A stretch of DNA of 64,000 nt, from assembly GCA_947501005.1 (NCBI GenBank), contig CANMTU010000001.1, positions 2,907,201 to 2,971,200 on the forward strand, given 5' to 3'. Shown here piece by piece: positions 39,406 to 49,197 of the stretch. The stretch comes from an uncultured Erythrobacter sp. (GTDB lineage Bacteria; Pseudomonadota; Alphaproteobacteria; Sphingomonadales; Sphingomonadaceae). Under the pieces are notes generated by a model. That model did no database searches. It saw only the letters and a list, made by a program, of their open reading frames with translations, and was not told where the DNA came from. Position numbers and translations under genes: made by a program. Numbering within the stretch: position 1 is the stretch's first letter; every line of letters starts with the position of its first letter.

Positions 39406-41124
39406 ATGCCGCCGATCGGGAGCTGGATAGTGACGAAGCTTGTCCAAGGCGTGCGCAAATACGGTCTTCTCGCGGCGGCTGCCTGCGCGGCGTCGGGTGC
39501 CATGATCACTCATGCGCGGCTTCCTGCGGCTTCCCCTACGCTCGAAGGCCCCGTCAAGGTCGCGGCGCGCAGGGTGACCGAGAGCCAGTATCGCAACATC
39601 ATCGCGGATACCTTTGGCGACTGGGTGCAGGTCAACGCCCGGTTCGAGCCGGAGCGGCGGCAAGATGGGCTTCTGGCGATCGGCTCGACGCAATTGTCGA
39701 TCACGCCGGTCGGCTTCGAGCAGTATTACGGCGCGGCCCGATCGATCTCCGACCAGGTGTTGAGCGAAGGACGCCGCGCCACGACGGTGCCCTGCACGCC
39801 CCGGGATGCGGAGCAGGCCGACGATGCCTGTGCGGCGACCTTTCTTCGCAGCTATGGCGAGCGCCTGTTCCGCCGGCCGTTGACCGAGGCGCAGATCGAT
39901 GCGCGCCTCGCCACGGCGCGCAAGGGTGAAGACTTCTACGACGGGTTGGAGCTTGCGCTCACGAGCCTGCTGATCGCGCCCGAATTCCTGTTCCGGATCG
40001 AAGTGGCGGAACCGGACCCCTCGGGTGCGGCGCGCCTCGATGGCTTCACCAAGGCGTCCCGCATCGCGTTTCTCATGTGGGACACGGGGCCCGATGCCGA
40101 GTTGCTGGCCGCTGCTAAGAGCGGTGCGCTCGACACCCCGGAAGGCCTGCAGCGGCAGGTGGCCCGGTTGCAGGCCTCGCCGCGCCTGGCGGACGGGGTT
40201 CGCGCATTCTTCACCGACATGCTTCAGCTCGATGCGTTCGAAGGGCTGACCAAGGATGCCTCGATCTATCCCAAGTTCAGCCAGACCGTCGCCGACAGCG
40301 CGCGCGAGGAAACCCTGCGCACCGTAGTCGATCAACTGGTGACCAGGAACCGCGATTACCGGGACCTGTTCGTGACGCGCGAGACCTGGCTCAACCGCAG
40401 CCTCGCCGCCGTCTACAAGGTGCCGTTCGTCTCGCAGGAGGAATGGGCGCCGTATACCTTCCCCGAAGAATCGGGCCGTTCCGGTTTGCTCACGCAGGTC
40501 ACGTTTCTCTCGCTGTTCTCGCATCCGGGTAGTTCGTCGCCAACCAAGCGGGGGGTGAAGCTCTACGAGATATTCTTCGCCCAGCCGACGCCGGACCCGC
40601 CCGCGGATGTCGACTTCTCGAAGGTGCAGGCATCGAGCGAGGGGACCGTGCGCATGCGGCTGATCGAGCATATGACCAATGAAGGCTGCGCGGCCTGCCA
40701 CTCGGTCAGCGATCCGGTCGGACTGGCGCTCGAGCATTTCGACAGCCTCGGCCAGGTGCGCATGCTCGAGGACGGCAAACCGATCGACGTGTCGGCGGTT
40801 CTCAACGGCAAGCAGGTGTCGGGCGCGCAGGGCGTGGGCCAGTTCATGCGCGACAATCCGCGCGTTCCCGCGACCCTCGTTCGCAACATCTACTATTACG
40901 GCGTGGGACGCGGCTTCGACGAGCGGGACGAGACCTTCTTCGAACAGGAAGCACAGGCGTTCGCCGCCGCCGGCTACAAGGTGCCCGCGCTGTTCGGACA
41001 GATCGCCACCAGCCCCTATTTCATGAAGGTCGTGATCCCTTCCGGCGCGAAGCCTGTACCAGCCCGGCCCGAACAGGTCGCCACCCGCCATTCCGCCGAC
41101 AGCCGCCGAGGAGCCGCCCGATGA
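39406..41124 (+). CDS. DUF1592/DUF1588-type (planctomycete cytochrome-like) exported heme protein
   Basis: 'RRVTESQYRNIIADTFG', 'SPTKRGVKLYEIFF', 'NEGCAACHSVSDPVGLALEHFDSLG' with CxxCH. Confidence 0.8.
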   Translation: MPPIGSWIVTKLVQGVRKYGLLAAAACAASGAMITHARLPAASPTLEGPVKVAARRVTESQYRNIIADTFGDWVQVNARFEPERRQDGLLAIGSTQLSITPVGFEQYYGAARSISDQVLSEGRRATTVPCTPRDAEQADDACAATFLRSYGERLFRRPLTEAQIDARLATARKGEDFYDGLELALTSLLIAPEFLFRIEVAEPDPSGAARLDGFTKASRIAFLMWDTGPDAELLAAAKSGALDTPEGLQRQVARLQASPRLADGVRAFFTDMLQLDAFEGLTKDASIYPKFSQTVADSAREETLRTVVDQLVTRNRDYRDLFVTRETWLNRSLAAVYKVPFVSQEEWAPYTFPEESGRSGLLTQVTFLSLFSHPGSSSPTKRGVKLYEIFFAQPTPDPPADVDFSKVQASSEGTVRMRLIEHMTNEGCAACHSVSDPVGLALEHFDSLGQVRMLEDGKPIDVSAVLNGKQVSGAQGVGQFMRDNPRVPATLVRNIYYYGVGRGFDERDETFFEQEAQAFAAAGYKVPALFGQIATSPYFMKVVIPSGAKPVPARPEQVATRHSADSRRGAAR

Positions 41125-42473
41125 AAACCTTACGCTTCGATCGCCGCTCGATCATGCGGGGTGTCCTGCGGGGCGGCGCCGCCGTCGCCCTGGGCATTCC
41201 CACGCTCGATATGTTTCTCGACGGGAACGGGGCGGCGCTGGCGAACGGTCGGCCCATGCCGGTCCGCTTCGGCACCTATTTCTGGGGGCTCGGACTGACG
41301 GACACCCCGCAGGGGACACGGTGGGTGCCCACGAAGACGGGCCACGGCTACGAGATTACTCCGGAACTTGAATCGATCAGGGCACTGAAAGACAAGGTTT
41401 CGGTCTTTTCGGGTTTCCGCGCGATCGGGGACGGCAAGCCCAACCTCGTCCATTGGAGCGGGTTGGCGGCGATTGCCTCGGGCTCGGCCCCGGGGGCGAC
41501 CAACACGATGGACAGCCCTTCTTTCGACACCATCGTCGCCGACGCGATCGGCCAGTCGACCCGTTTCCGCAGCCTCGACATGTCGGCGTCCGGCAAGCCG
41601 CTGTCGAACTCGACCTATACGGGCAAAGCCTTCGCGACGCCGGAAGTATCGCCCCTCGCCCTTTACGAGCGTCTGTTCGGCGACGGCTTTCAGGATCCCA
41701 ACAATCCGGACTGGAAGCCGGATTCGCGCGTGATGCTGCGGCAGAGCGTATTGTCGGCGGTCAAGGACCAGCGCGACGCCCTGGCGGCCGATGTCGGCAA
41801 GGCGGACCGGATCAAGCTTGACCAGTACTACACCTCCGTTCGCGAGATGGAAAAGCAGCTCGCATTGCAGCTGGAAAAGCCGGAGTACAACGCCGCCTGC
41901 CTGATCCCCGAAAAGCCGGAGGCCGACAAGCGCGGTGCCTCGATCGAGGTCGTGAACGAGAATTCCAAGACCATGGCCCGGCTGCTGGCGATGGCATTGG
42001 TCTGCAACCAGACGCGCGTGTTCAATTTCGTTCACACCGCCGGCGCCTCGGAAACCTATCTCGCGGGCGATTCGAAGATCTACCACCAGTACAGCCATGA
42101 CGAGCCGACCGACGCGAAGCTGGGCTACCAGATCAACACCTCCAGGCTCGCCGGCGCCGTGATGCAGGGCTTCGGCGATTTCCTCACCGAACTCGACGCG
42201 GTCGAGGAAGGCGACAGGACCGTCCTCGATAACAGCATCATCATGGCCTACAGCGACACCGGCTACGCCAAGATTCACAGCCTCGAGAATATTCCCATGC
42301 TTCTGGCAGGCGGTGCGGGCGGCAGGCACAAGGCCGGCCAGCACATCCACACCACGGGCGAACCGGTAACGCGGGTTTCGCTTACCGCCATGCAGCTCGC
42401 CGGCGCGCCGGTCGGGGAGTTCGGGATGGGCGCGATGAAGACGTCCAGCGCGGTGACCGAGGTGCTTGCCTGA
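41121..42473 (+). CDS. DUF1552-type protein, probable Tat-exported
   Basis: ATGA overlap with upstream gene; N-terminal 'FDRRSIMRGVLRGGAAVALGIPTLDMFLDG', 'SEQ-like HQYSHDEPTDAKLGYQINT', 'IIMAYSDTGYAKIHSLENIPMLLAGG'. Confidence 0.8.
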   Translation: MKTLRFDRRSIMRGVLRGGAAVALGIPTLDMFLDGNGAALANGRPMPVRFGTYFWGLGLTDTPQGTRWVPTKTGHGYEITPELESIRALKDKVSVFSGFRAIGDGKPNLVHWSGLAAIASGSAPGATNTMDSPSFDTIVADAIGQSTRFRSLDMSASGKPLSNSTYTGKAFATPEVSPLALYERLFGDGFQDPNNPDWKPDSRVMLRQSVLSAVKDQRDALAADVGKADRIKLDQYYTSVREMEKQLALQLEKPEYNAACLIPEKPEADKRGASIEVVNENSKTMARLLAMALVCNQTRVFNFVHTAGASETYLAGDSKIYHQYSHDEPTDAKLGYQINTSRLAGAVMQGFGDFLTELDAVEEGDRTVLDNSIIMAYSDTGYAKIHSLENIPMLLAGGAGGRHKAGQHIHTTGEPVTRVSLTAMQLAGAPVGEFGMGAMKTSSAVTEVLA

Positions 42474-42474
42474 C

Positions 42475-43707
42475 ATGATCGGCCGGCGGCCGATCGCCGT
42501 TCTGACGGCGGCGCTGTCCGGGATCGCCGCCGGCGGCGTGCTGGCCGAGCCTGCCGGTGCGCCCGAGACAGTGGGCTGGACACGCACCTACGTCATCGAG
42601 TGGTATGAGCCAGCCATGTATTATGGCGCCGATGGCGGCGTCATCAGCCCGGGCACCGATTGCCCGGGAGGCACGCATCCGTCGCCCGACTGGGTGAAGG
42701 TGCTGATGGACGCGGGCTACACCAGGGAAGAGGCCGAGTGGCTGCGCAATCCGGCCAACCCGACCCGCAGCGCGGTACATGGCCAGCCGGGAATGGCGTT
42801 TCGCGGCAAGGACCGGGCGAACGTCTACGACTTTCCCGCCACCGCGACCGAGGCCGGCCTCACGCCGGTATCCGGCACGATCGCGCGCGGTCTCGACCTC
42901 GACGACGATCCGCAAACCGGTTTTACGAGCCCGGACGGCGGCAAGGGCGTCGACAACAATTTCTACAAGGCGCTCGGTTGCTGGAAGACCTATCGCGGCC
43001 CTCCGCGCATGTCTTCGGGCGCGCAGGGACAGAACGATGGCATGCGCGAAGGGGCATGGACGATCGTCGTGGTCGTCTCGGGGTCGGGCGCGGATCCGAT
43101 GAACGACGAGAATGTCGAGGTCGGCTTTTTCCATTCGCGCGACAAGATCGTCCGCGACGCGATGGGCAACGTCGCCAGGGACTATACCTTCCGGATCAAG
43201 CCCCACGAACGCCAGGAAGCGATCTTCAGGGGAGAGACCCGCGACGGTGTCATCACCGCGCGCGGTGTGGGCAATGTCGTCCTGCGCAATCCGGGCGCCG
43301 ATCCCGAATTGCCCTTGCTCGGATCCAGGCTCGAACTGGAAATGGCGCCCGATGGACGGTTGACCGGGCTGATCGGCGGTTATCGCCCGTGGCTGCCGGT
43401 TTACAAGGGCTGGATCGCAGGCCGGGGCGCGGTGATCGAGGTGCTGACCTGGGTCGAGATGCCCGATGTCTGGTACGCCCTGCGCCGCTACGCCGATTAC
43501 AGCCCGAGCGGGCCGGGCGGGGAGAAGAGCTATATCTCCTTCGCGCTGACGGTCGACGCCATTCCCGCCTTCGTGATGGAGCCCGATGGCGCACGGCAGG
43601 TTGCGCGGGTGAAAAGCTACCGCGTTCAGGCGGCCCCTGCGGCGCAGCGCACCGACGCAGCCATCGCCCGGGCACATACCCATCTCACCGGAGGCAATGT
43701 TGAATAG
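42475..43707 (+). CDS. Uncharacterised exported protein, 'family A' copy 1
   Basis: Signal peptide; aligns over full length with 47602-48747 (TYVIEWYE, PGTDCP, SPDWVxVLMDAGY, GxTSPxGxxGxD, NDxMREGAWTxVVVVSG, YRPWxPxY, RYADYSPxGPxGEKxYIS). Confidence 0.75.
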   Translation: MIGRRPIAVLTAALSGIAAGGVLAEPAGAPETVGWTRTYVIEWYEPAMYYGADGGVISPGTDCPGGTHPSPDWVKVLMDAGYTREEAEWLRNPANPTRSAVHGQPGMAFRGKDRANVYDFPATATEAGLTPVSGTIARGLDLDDDPQTGFTSPDGGKGVDNNFYKALGCWKTYRGPPRMSSGAQGQNDGMREGAWTIVVVVSGSGADPMNDENVEVGFFHSRDKIVRDAMGNVARDYTFRIKPHERQEAIFRGETRDGVITARGVGNVVLRNPGADPELPLLGSRLELEMAPDGRLTGLIGGYRPWLPVYKGWIAGRGAVIEVLTWVEMPDVWYALRRYADYSPSGPGGEKSYISFALTVDAIPAFVMEPDGARQVARVKSYRVQAAPAAQRTDAAIARAHTHLTGGNVE

Positions 43708-44179
43708 ATCGAGACTGACAGCAGCGGCCGCCCTGTGCGCCGCGACCCTCACGGCCCAGGCACATGCACAGGCCGGCCCGCCCCTCACCGACGATATCCG
43801 GCCGATGCGCATGTCGGGCATCGGCCTCAACGTGACGGACATCGAGAAACAGAAGGCGTTCTACACCGATGTGCTCGGCTTCAAGGTTATCGCCCGCGTG
43901 CCGGCAAAGGACGGGACCGCGCGTGAATACCTGCTCGGTCTCACCGGCTCGCTTACGGCGGACACGCTGATCGTGCTGACGGCCCATGCCCCCACCGCCG
44001 GGTCAACCGGGTTCGGCCGGATCGTGCTGGTCGTGCCGCAGGGGCGCAAGATGGCGGAACGGATCGTCGCCGCCGGGGGCAAGGCCCGTAATCCCGTCGA
44101 TGGCACCAATATCGTGTTCGATCCCGAAGGCAACATGATCGAACTCTACCAGCGACCCGCCGCCGCGCCGGCCGCCTAG
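43697..44179 (+). CDS. Secreted VOC/glyoxalase-fold protein
   Basis: Signal-like MLNRSRLTAAAALCAATLTAQAHAQA followed by 'GIGLNVTDIEKQKAFYTDVLGFKVIARVP...FDPEGNMIELYQRP'. Confidence 0.8.
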   Translation: MLNRSRLTAAAALCAATLTAQAHAQAGPPLTDDIRPMRMSGIGLNVTDIEKQKAFYTDVLGFKVIARVPAKDGTAREYLLGLTGSLTADTLIVLTAHAPTAGSTGFGRIVLVVPQGRKMAERIVAAGGKARNPVDGTNIVFDPEGNMIELYQRPAAAPAA

Positions 44180-44215
44180 CTTTCCGTCGTACACCGTCTT
44201 CTTTCATAGGTCGCC

Positions 44216-46303
44216 ATGACATATTCGCTCCGCCAAACAGGATCGTTCGCCGGCGCGGCGGCAGGAGCGCTGCTTACGGCGTCGGTCATCGGCGCCGCGC
44301 CCCCCGGGCAGCTGGTGGATGGCGGCTGGCACAGCGTGGGCCAGAACGACTGGGAACAGCGCTACAGTCCGCTGACCCAGATCGACGTTGCGAGCGTCGA
44401 CCAGCTCGGCCTCGCCTGGTTCGCAGACATGGATACCGAGGCGACGCAGGAGGCGACCCCGATCGTCGTCGACGGCATCCTCTATGTGACCACCGCCTGG
44501 TCGATGGTGAAGGCGTTCGATGCGGCGACCGGCGAACCATTATGGGCATACGATCCCGAGATCGACCGCAAGAAAGGCGCCGACGCCTGCTGCGACGTCG
44601 TCAATCGCGGCGTCGCCTACGCAGATGGCAAGGTCTTTCTCGGCGCTCTGGACGGGCGGCTGATCGCACTCGAAGCCAGGACCGGCAGGGAAGTGTGGTC
44701 GGAGCAGACCACCGACCCGGCGCTGCCCTATACCATTACCGGCGCGCCGCGGATCGCCCGCGGCAAGGTGATCATCGGGAATGGCGGCGCCGAATATCGT
44801 GTGCGCGGCTATGTCTCGGGCTACGATATCGAGACGGGGAAGATGGCGTGGCGCTGGTTCGTGGTGCCCGGCGATCCCAGGCTGCCGTTCGAGCAGCCCG
44901 AACTCGAGGCGGCTGCCAAGACCTGGAACGGGGAATGGTGGACGCTCGGCGGGGGCGGCACGGTGTGGGATAGCATGGCCTACGATCCGGCGCTGAATTC
45001 GCTGTATGTCGGCACGGGCAACGGCACGCCCTGGAACCAGGAACTGCGCAGCCCCGGCGGCGGCGACAATCTCTTCCTCGCCTCGATCGTCGCGCTCGAT
45101 CCCGCGACCGGCAAGTACAAGTGCCACTTCCAGGAAACGCCCGGCGAGACCTGGGACTATACCTCCACTCAGCCGATCATCGTCGCCACCCTCCGATACG
45201 AAACCGGCCCGCGCAAGGTTATCCTCCATGCGCCGAAAAACGGGTTCTTCTACGTGCTCGACGCCGAAACCTGCCGCCCTGTCAGCGTCGAGAAGTTCGC
45301 CTATTCGACCTGGGCGACCGGCTGGGACAAGACGACCAACCGCCCGATCGAAAACCCGGCCGCGCGGTTCGGGACGACCGGCAAGGCGGTGATCCTCACG
45401 CCCTTCGCGCAAGGACTGCACAATTGGCACCCGATGGCCTTCAGCCCCGAGACGGGCCTGGTCTATCTGCCAGTCACGGTATCGAACGCGGTTTACGCGC
45501 CGGCGAAAAACTTCACGCCCAAGCTGAACGGCTGGAACACCGGCACCGATTTCGCCGCCGGTCGCGATCTCTACAAGGAACCGGGCGCGCCGAAACCGGG
45601 AGAGATCGAGAGCTACCTGCTTGCCTGGGATCCGGTGGCACAGAAGGAGGTGTGGCGGGCGCCCAATAGCGTTTACGGCGCGACCGGCGTGGTCGCGACC
45701 GCCGGCGGGCTGATCTTCAGCGGCAATCATGCGGGCGAATTCGCGGCCTATGATGCGAAGACCGGAAAACGGCTGTGGGCCGCGCCCGCGGGTGCGCGTG
45801 TGGTCGCCGCACCGGCCGCTTACGCGATCCGGGGCAAGCAATATGTCGCCGTGCTGGTCGGGGCGCGCGGGCTGCCCGAGGGCCAGCCGCGTACCAGCAC
45901 GATCAGCGGCAACAATTCGCGCCTGCTGGTCTTCGCGCTCGGCGGTAAAGTTCAGCTCCCGACCGAACTGGCCAGCGGCACGACCGCCGCGGCCAAGGCC
46001 TTCGATCCGCCGCTTTCAACCGCAACCCCGGAAACGATCACCGCCGGGGCGCAGGCCTATGCGCCCAATTGCGCGGCCTGCCACGGCGCGAACGGCGTCG
46101 CCGGACAGGGCGCGATCGCACCGGATTTGCGTTACAGCGCGCTGCTTCGCGATGGGGCGCAGTGGGGGCGTATCGTGATTCACGGCGAACGCGCGGCACG
46201 CGGCATGCCGGGCTTCGGCAAGACGCTCGGCGCGAAGGATTCCGACGCAATCCTGGCTTACGTCATCAAGCGCGCGAATGACGCGAAGGCCGAAGGCAAA
46301 TAA
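44216..46303 (+). CDS. PQQ-dependent dehydrogenase with C-terminal cytochrome c (quinohemoprotein alcohol dehydrogenase type)
   Basis: Vicinal Cys 'ADACCDVVNRG', 'TGNGTPWNQELRSPGGGDNLFLASIVALD', 'GETWDYTSTQP', C-terminal 'APNCAACHGANGVAGQGAIAPDLR'. Confidence 0.92.
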   Translation: MTYSLRQTGSFAGAAAGALLTASVIGAAPPGQLVDGGWHSVGQNDWEQRYSPLTQIDVASVDQLGLAWFADMDTEATQEATPIVVDGILYVTTAWSMVKAFDAATGEPLWAYDPEIDRKKGADACCDVVNRGVAYADGKVFLGALDGRLIALEARTGREVWSEQTTDPALPYTITGAPRIARGKVIIGNGGAEYRVRGYVSGYDIETGKMAWRWFVVPGDPRLPFEQPELEAAAKTWNGEWWTLGGGGTVWDSMAYDPALNSLYVGTGNGTPWNQELRSPGGGDNLFLASIVALDPATGKYKCHFQETPGETWDYTSTQPIIVATLRYETGPRKVILHAPKNGFFYVLDAETCRPVSVEKFAYSTWATGWDKTTNRPIENPAARFGTTGKAVILTPFAQGLHNWHPMAFSPETGLVYLPVTVSNAVYAPAKNFTPKLNGWNTGTDFAAGRDLYKEPGAPKPGEIESYLLAWDPVAQKEVWRAPNSVYGATGVVATAGGLIFSGNHAGEFAAYDAKTGKRLWAAPAGARVVAAPAAYAIRGKQYVAVLVGARGLPEGQPRTSTISGNNSRLLVFALGGKVQLPTELASGTTAAAKAFDPPLSTATPETITAGAQAYAPNCAACHGANGVAGQGAIAPDLRYSALLRDGAQWGRIVIHGERAARGMPGFGKTLGAKDSDAILAYVIKRANDAKAEGK

Positions 46304-46339
46304 CCCCGCAGGCCGGTATCGCACCTCTGCAATGCGGTA

Positions 46340-46750
46340 TCAGGGCGTGGCGGATTGCGCGTGCGCAGAAACGATCGTCCAGTCGCTGGTCGAGGCAGGC
46401 TTCCCGCCGCCCGGCGCCGGTTCTGCCAGGCAGCCGAGGTCTTTCAACGCAAGCGGGCCGAGCGTGTGCGTCGCCGTCGTCGTGGTAATGCGGCCCGCCA
46501 CGTTGACATGCCTTTCAACCAAGACGACCAGTGTATGATCCTTGTCGGCGCTGCGCAGCCGCATGATCGTGGTCGGGCCGGGCCCGGGACACGCGCCCAC
46601 ATCCTCGGCGACGATGTCGACCTTGCCGGCCGGATCGTGCTTCACCACCACATTCTGGCCGTGGTTCTGCAAGCGCTCGTCGGGCGGGCGCCGCGCTTCC
46701 GGGGGCGTTACCGTCTGCATGGTCAGCAGCAAAGCCGTCACCACGATCAT
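46340..46750 (-). CDS. Small exported hypothetical protein
   Basis: 136 aa, N-terminal hydrophobic MIVVTALLLTMQTVTPP; sits between cluster genes. Confidence 0.5.
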   Translation of the reverse strand: MIVVTALLLTMQTVTPPEARRPPDERLQNHGQNVVVKHDPAGKVDIVAEDVGACPGPGPTTIMRLRSADKDHTLVVLVERHVNVAGRITTTTATHTLGPLALKDLGCLAEPAPGGGKPASTSDWTIVSAHAQSATP

Positions 46751-46802
46751 GATGCGTTCCCGATCGGGCCGGTCGTCACCCGGAGAGGGGCGGCCACGCG
46801 GC

Positions 46803-47459
46803 TCAAGCCCCGGCCATCCGGGGCGCGCAGGAAGGTGCCGGGTCCCCGGCAGGCAAGGTGTCGAGGCTGACCGGCTTCACCGCGTAGCTTATCGAGGAAA
46901 TCGGCGCGTTGGCACCCCACACACCGTCCTTCATCCAGATGTCGAACTTCAGCACCACGTCGGGGAGCGTCGTATTGCCGCGATCGAGGGTGAGGTTGTC
47001 GTCGCGAACGGTGACGGTATCGCCGACGTCCCACGCGCTCCAGTCCGGCCCGCCCGAACCGCGCGTCGCCCAGCGCCAGCGATCGGCGGTCGCGAGCGCT
47101 ACTCCGCGATACTCATATCCCACTTCCTTCGCCGCCGGCGGAATACGCATGGAGACGAGCGTCAGCCTGGGCTGGTCGAGTTCGATCATCAGCCGGTCGT
47201 CCACGGTCTGAATCGCGGAGCCTTCGCAGGAACTGAGTGCGACGCTCCACAGCTTGCGCACCAGCTTCTCTGCCTCAGCCTTGCGTTCCGGACTGGCGGC
47301 CGGCGCCGTGGGGTCGAAATAGCTGAACAGCTTCTGCTGGGCTTTCGGTTGAGCGGGAGCGGCAGCGGCTGGCGCTTTATCCTGCGCCACGCTTGGCATG
47401 GGCCCTGCCGCCAGCGCGGCCACTGCTGCAAATCCACACGCGGCAACCCAACGGACCAT
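46803..47459 (-). CDS. Uncharacterised exported protein, 'family B' copy 2
   Basis: Signal peptide MVRWVAACGFAAVAALAAGPMPSVAQ; aligned to 38104-38688. Confidence 0.7.
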   Translation of the reverse strand: MVRWVAACGFAAVAALAAGPMPSVAQDKAPAAAAPAQPKAQQKLFSYFDPTAPAASPERKAEAEKLVRKLWSVALSSCEGSAIQTVDDRLMIELDQPRLTLVSMRIPPAAKEVGYEYRGVALATADRWRWATRGSGGPDWSAWDVGDTVTVRDDNLTLDRGNTTLPDVVLKFDIWMKDGVWGANAPISSISYAVKPVSLDTLPAGDPAPSCAPRMAGA

Positions 47460-47601
47460 CTCAACTCTCCCGATATCCGTACCGGCTTGACCGATAAGTT
47501 GTGATAGAGTTAACTCGTGCCGATCTGAATCACAAGGCAAGATTATTCCCCTCGCTGCTTCTGTTGCGGCGGGCGGCACCAAGGGCAGAGTGGGAGCTAT
47601 T

Positions 47602-48747
47602 ATGCAACGATTCGGCATAGCGGCGGCGGTCTTATTGCAGTGTCTGTCAACAGCGGCGCATGCCGAACCCTGGGCGCGAACCTACGTGATCGAATGGTAT
47701 GAAGGCGCCAATTACTACGGCGGGCGGGAAGGCACGACCGAACCGGGAACCGACTGCCCGGCTGGCTCGATGCCGTCGCCGGACTGGGTCGAGGTGCTGA
47801 TGGATGCAGGCTATTCCGAAACCGAGGCCAAGTGGCTGCGCGATCCCGCCAACCCCACGCGCGAACCCAATAACGGCCAGCCGATGATGGCCTTTCGCGG
47901 GCTGAACAAACAGAACGTCTACGATTACCCCACCACCACGCCCGAGGCAGGGATTCCGCCCGTGACGGGAACGATCGGTCTCGGTTTCAATCTCGACAAC
48001 GACCCGAAGACGGGTTTCACCAGCCCGACTGGGGAGCGAGGCATCGATCACGGGGTCTACAAGGCGCTCGGTTGCCTGAAGGGCAATCGCGGCCCCGAAC
48101 GCCTGTCGGAGCGTGGCAAGGGCGCCAATGACAGCATGCGCGAAGGGGCGTGGACCGTGGTGGTGGTCGTGTCCGGACAGGGGACGGATCCGGCCAACGA
48201 TCCCGATGTGCGCGTGGGGATCTACAGCAGCCCCGACAAGATCGTGCGGGACGGTGCCGGCGGGGTCGCGCAGGATTACACCTTCCGCATCAAGCCCCAT
48301 GCCAAGCTCCAGGCCATCTTCGCGGGAGAGAGCCGCGAGGGACTCATCACTGCCAAGGCGGACGGCCCGGTCTGGATGCGCGGGCCGGACACCGGCGAGT
48401 TGAAGCTGGCCAAGGCGCAACTGCGACTGGAGATGAAGCCGGGAGGGTCGCTCTCGGGCATGATCGGCGGATACCGGCCATGGCGCCCGATGTACGAAGC
48501 GATGGTGAACGCACGCGGGCCGGTGGCCGAGCCTTTGGGCTGGGTCCGCCTGCCCGACGTGTATTATGCGTTGCAGCGTTATGCCGATTACAGCCCCACC
48601 GGTCCGGATGGGGAGAAGACCTACATCTCCTACAACATGCGGCTCGACGCCGCGCCCGCTTATGTCCTGACGCCTGACGCAAGCGGGGAAGTGCAACAAG
48701 TCAAGGCGTTCGAGCCTGCGTCGGGCGAGGCATCGGCCGCGCCTTAG
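47602..48747 (+). CDS. Uncharacterised exported protein, 'family A' copy 2
   Basis: Signal peptide MQRFGIAAAVLLQCLSTAAHA; aligned to 42475-43707. Confidence 0.75.
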   Translation: MQRFGIAAAVLLQCLSTAAHAEPWARTYVIEWYEGANYYGGREGTTEPGTDCPAGSMPSPDWVEVLMDAGYSETEAKWLRDPANPTREPNNGQPMMAFRGLNKQNVYDYPTTTPEAGIPPVTGTIGLGFNLDNDPKTGFTSPTGERGIDHGVYKALGCLKGNRGPERLSERGKGANDSMREGAWTVVVVVSGQGTDPANDPDVRVGIYSSPDKIVRDGAGGVAQDYTFRIKPHAKLQAIFAGESREGLITAKADGPVWMRGPDTGELKLAKAQLRLEMKPGGSLSGMIGGYRPWRPMYEAMVNARGPVAEPLGWVRLPDVYYALQRYADYSPTGPDGEKTYISYNMRLDAAPAYVLTPDASGEVQQVKAFEPASGEASAAP

Positions 48748-49197
48748 GGTTTGGGGCCGGGGTCGGTCATTCGGCCGGCAGCTTGCGATGGTCGCAGGCT
48801 GCGTTGGGCGGTCCCCTCCCGGGCCATGGTTTTTTGCCAGTGCGGAAGTGGCGCCGAGACCAGTGGGCTGCTCGCGATGCCGATCGCGAAGATCTCGCTA
48901 TGCCGGGCAAGTGTCATGAACGACTCGCCATTTCTCCGTCATGTCGCCAGCTGTCGTGTCCAACTCATCGAGACGTCAGAACTCGATCCCCCCAATGGGC
49001 AAGCTGCCAAACTGGATAGTTTCCGAAATTCGTCAACGAAGCCAAATTTGCGCTGGAATCGTCGAGACGACGGCGCTTGAATCTATGATGCAGGCACGAT
49101 GCAGTGCCTGACAGTTGTCTTCGAACGCCGCACGCCACAGGAGACGGATAACCGCTCGAAGGGCGGCGCCCGCCGCCCCCTTCCTGTCACCGCCCGG

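Noticed and set aside
39202-42587. 629-aa and 485-aa minus-strand ORFs opposite the DUF1592/DUF1552 genes
   Set aside because: Antisense shadow ORFs; sense proteins have signal peptides, heme motifs and paralogs.
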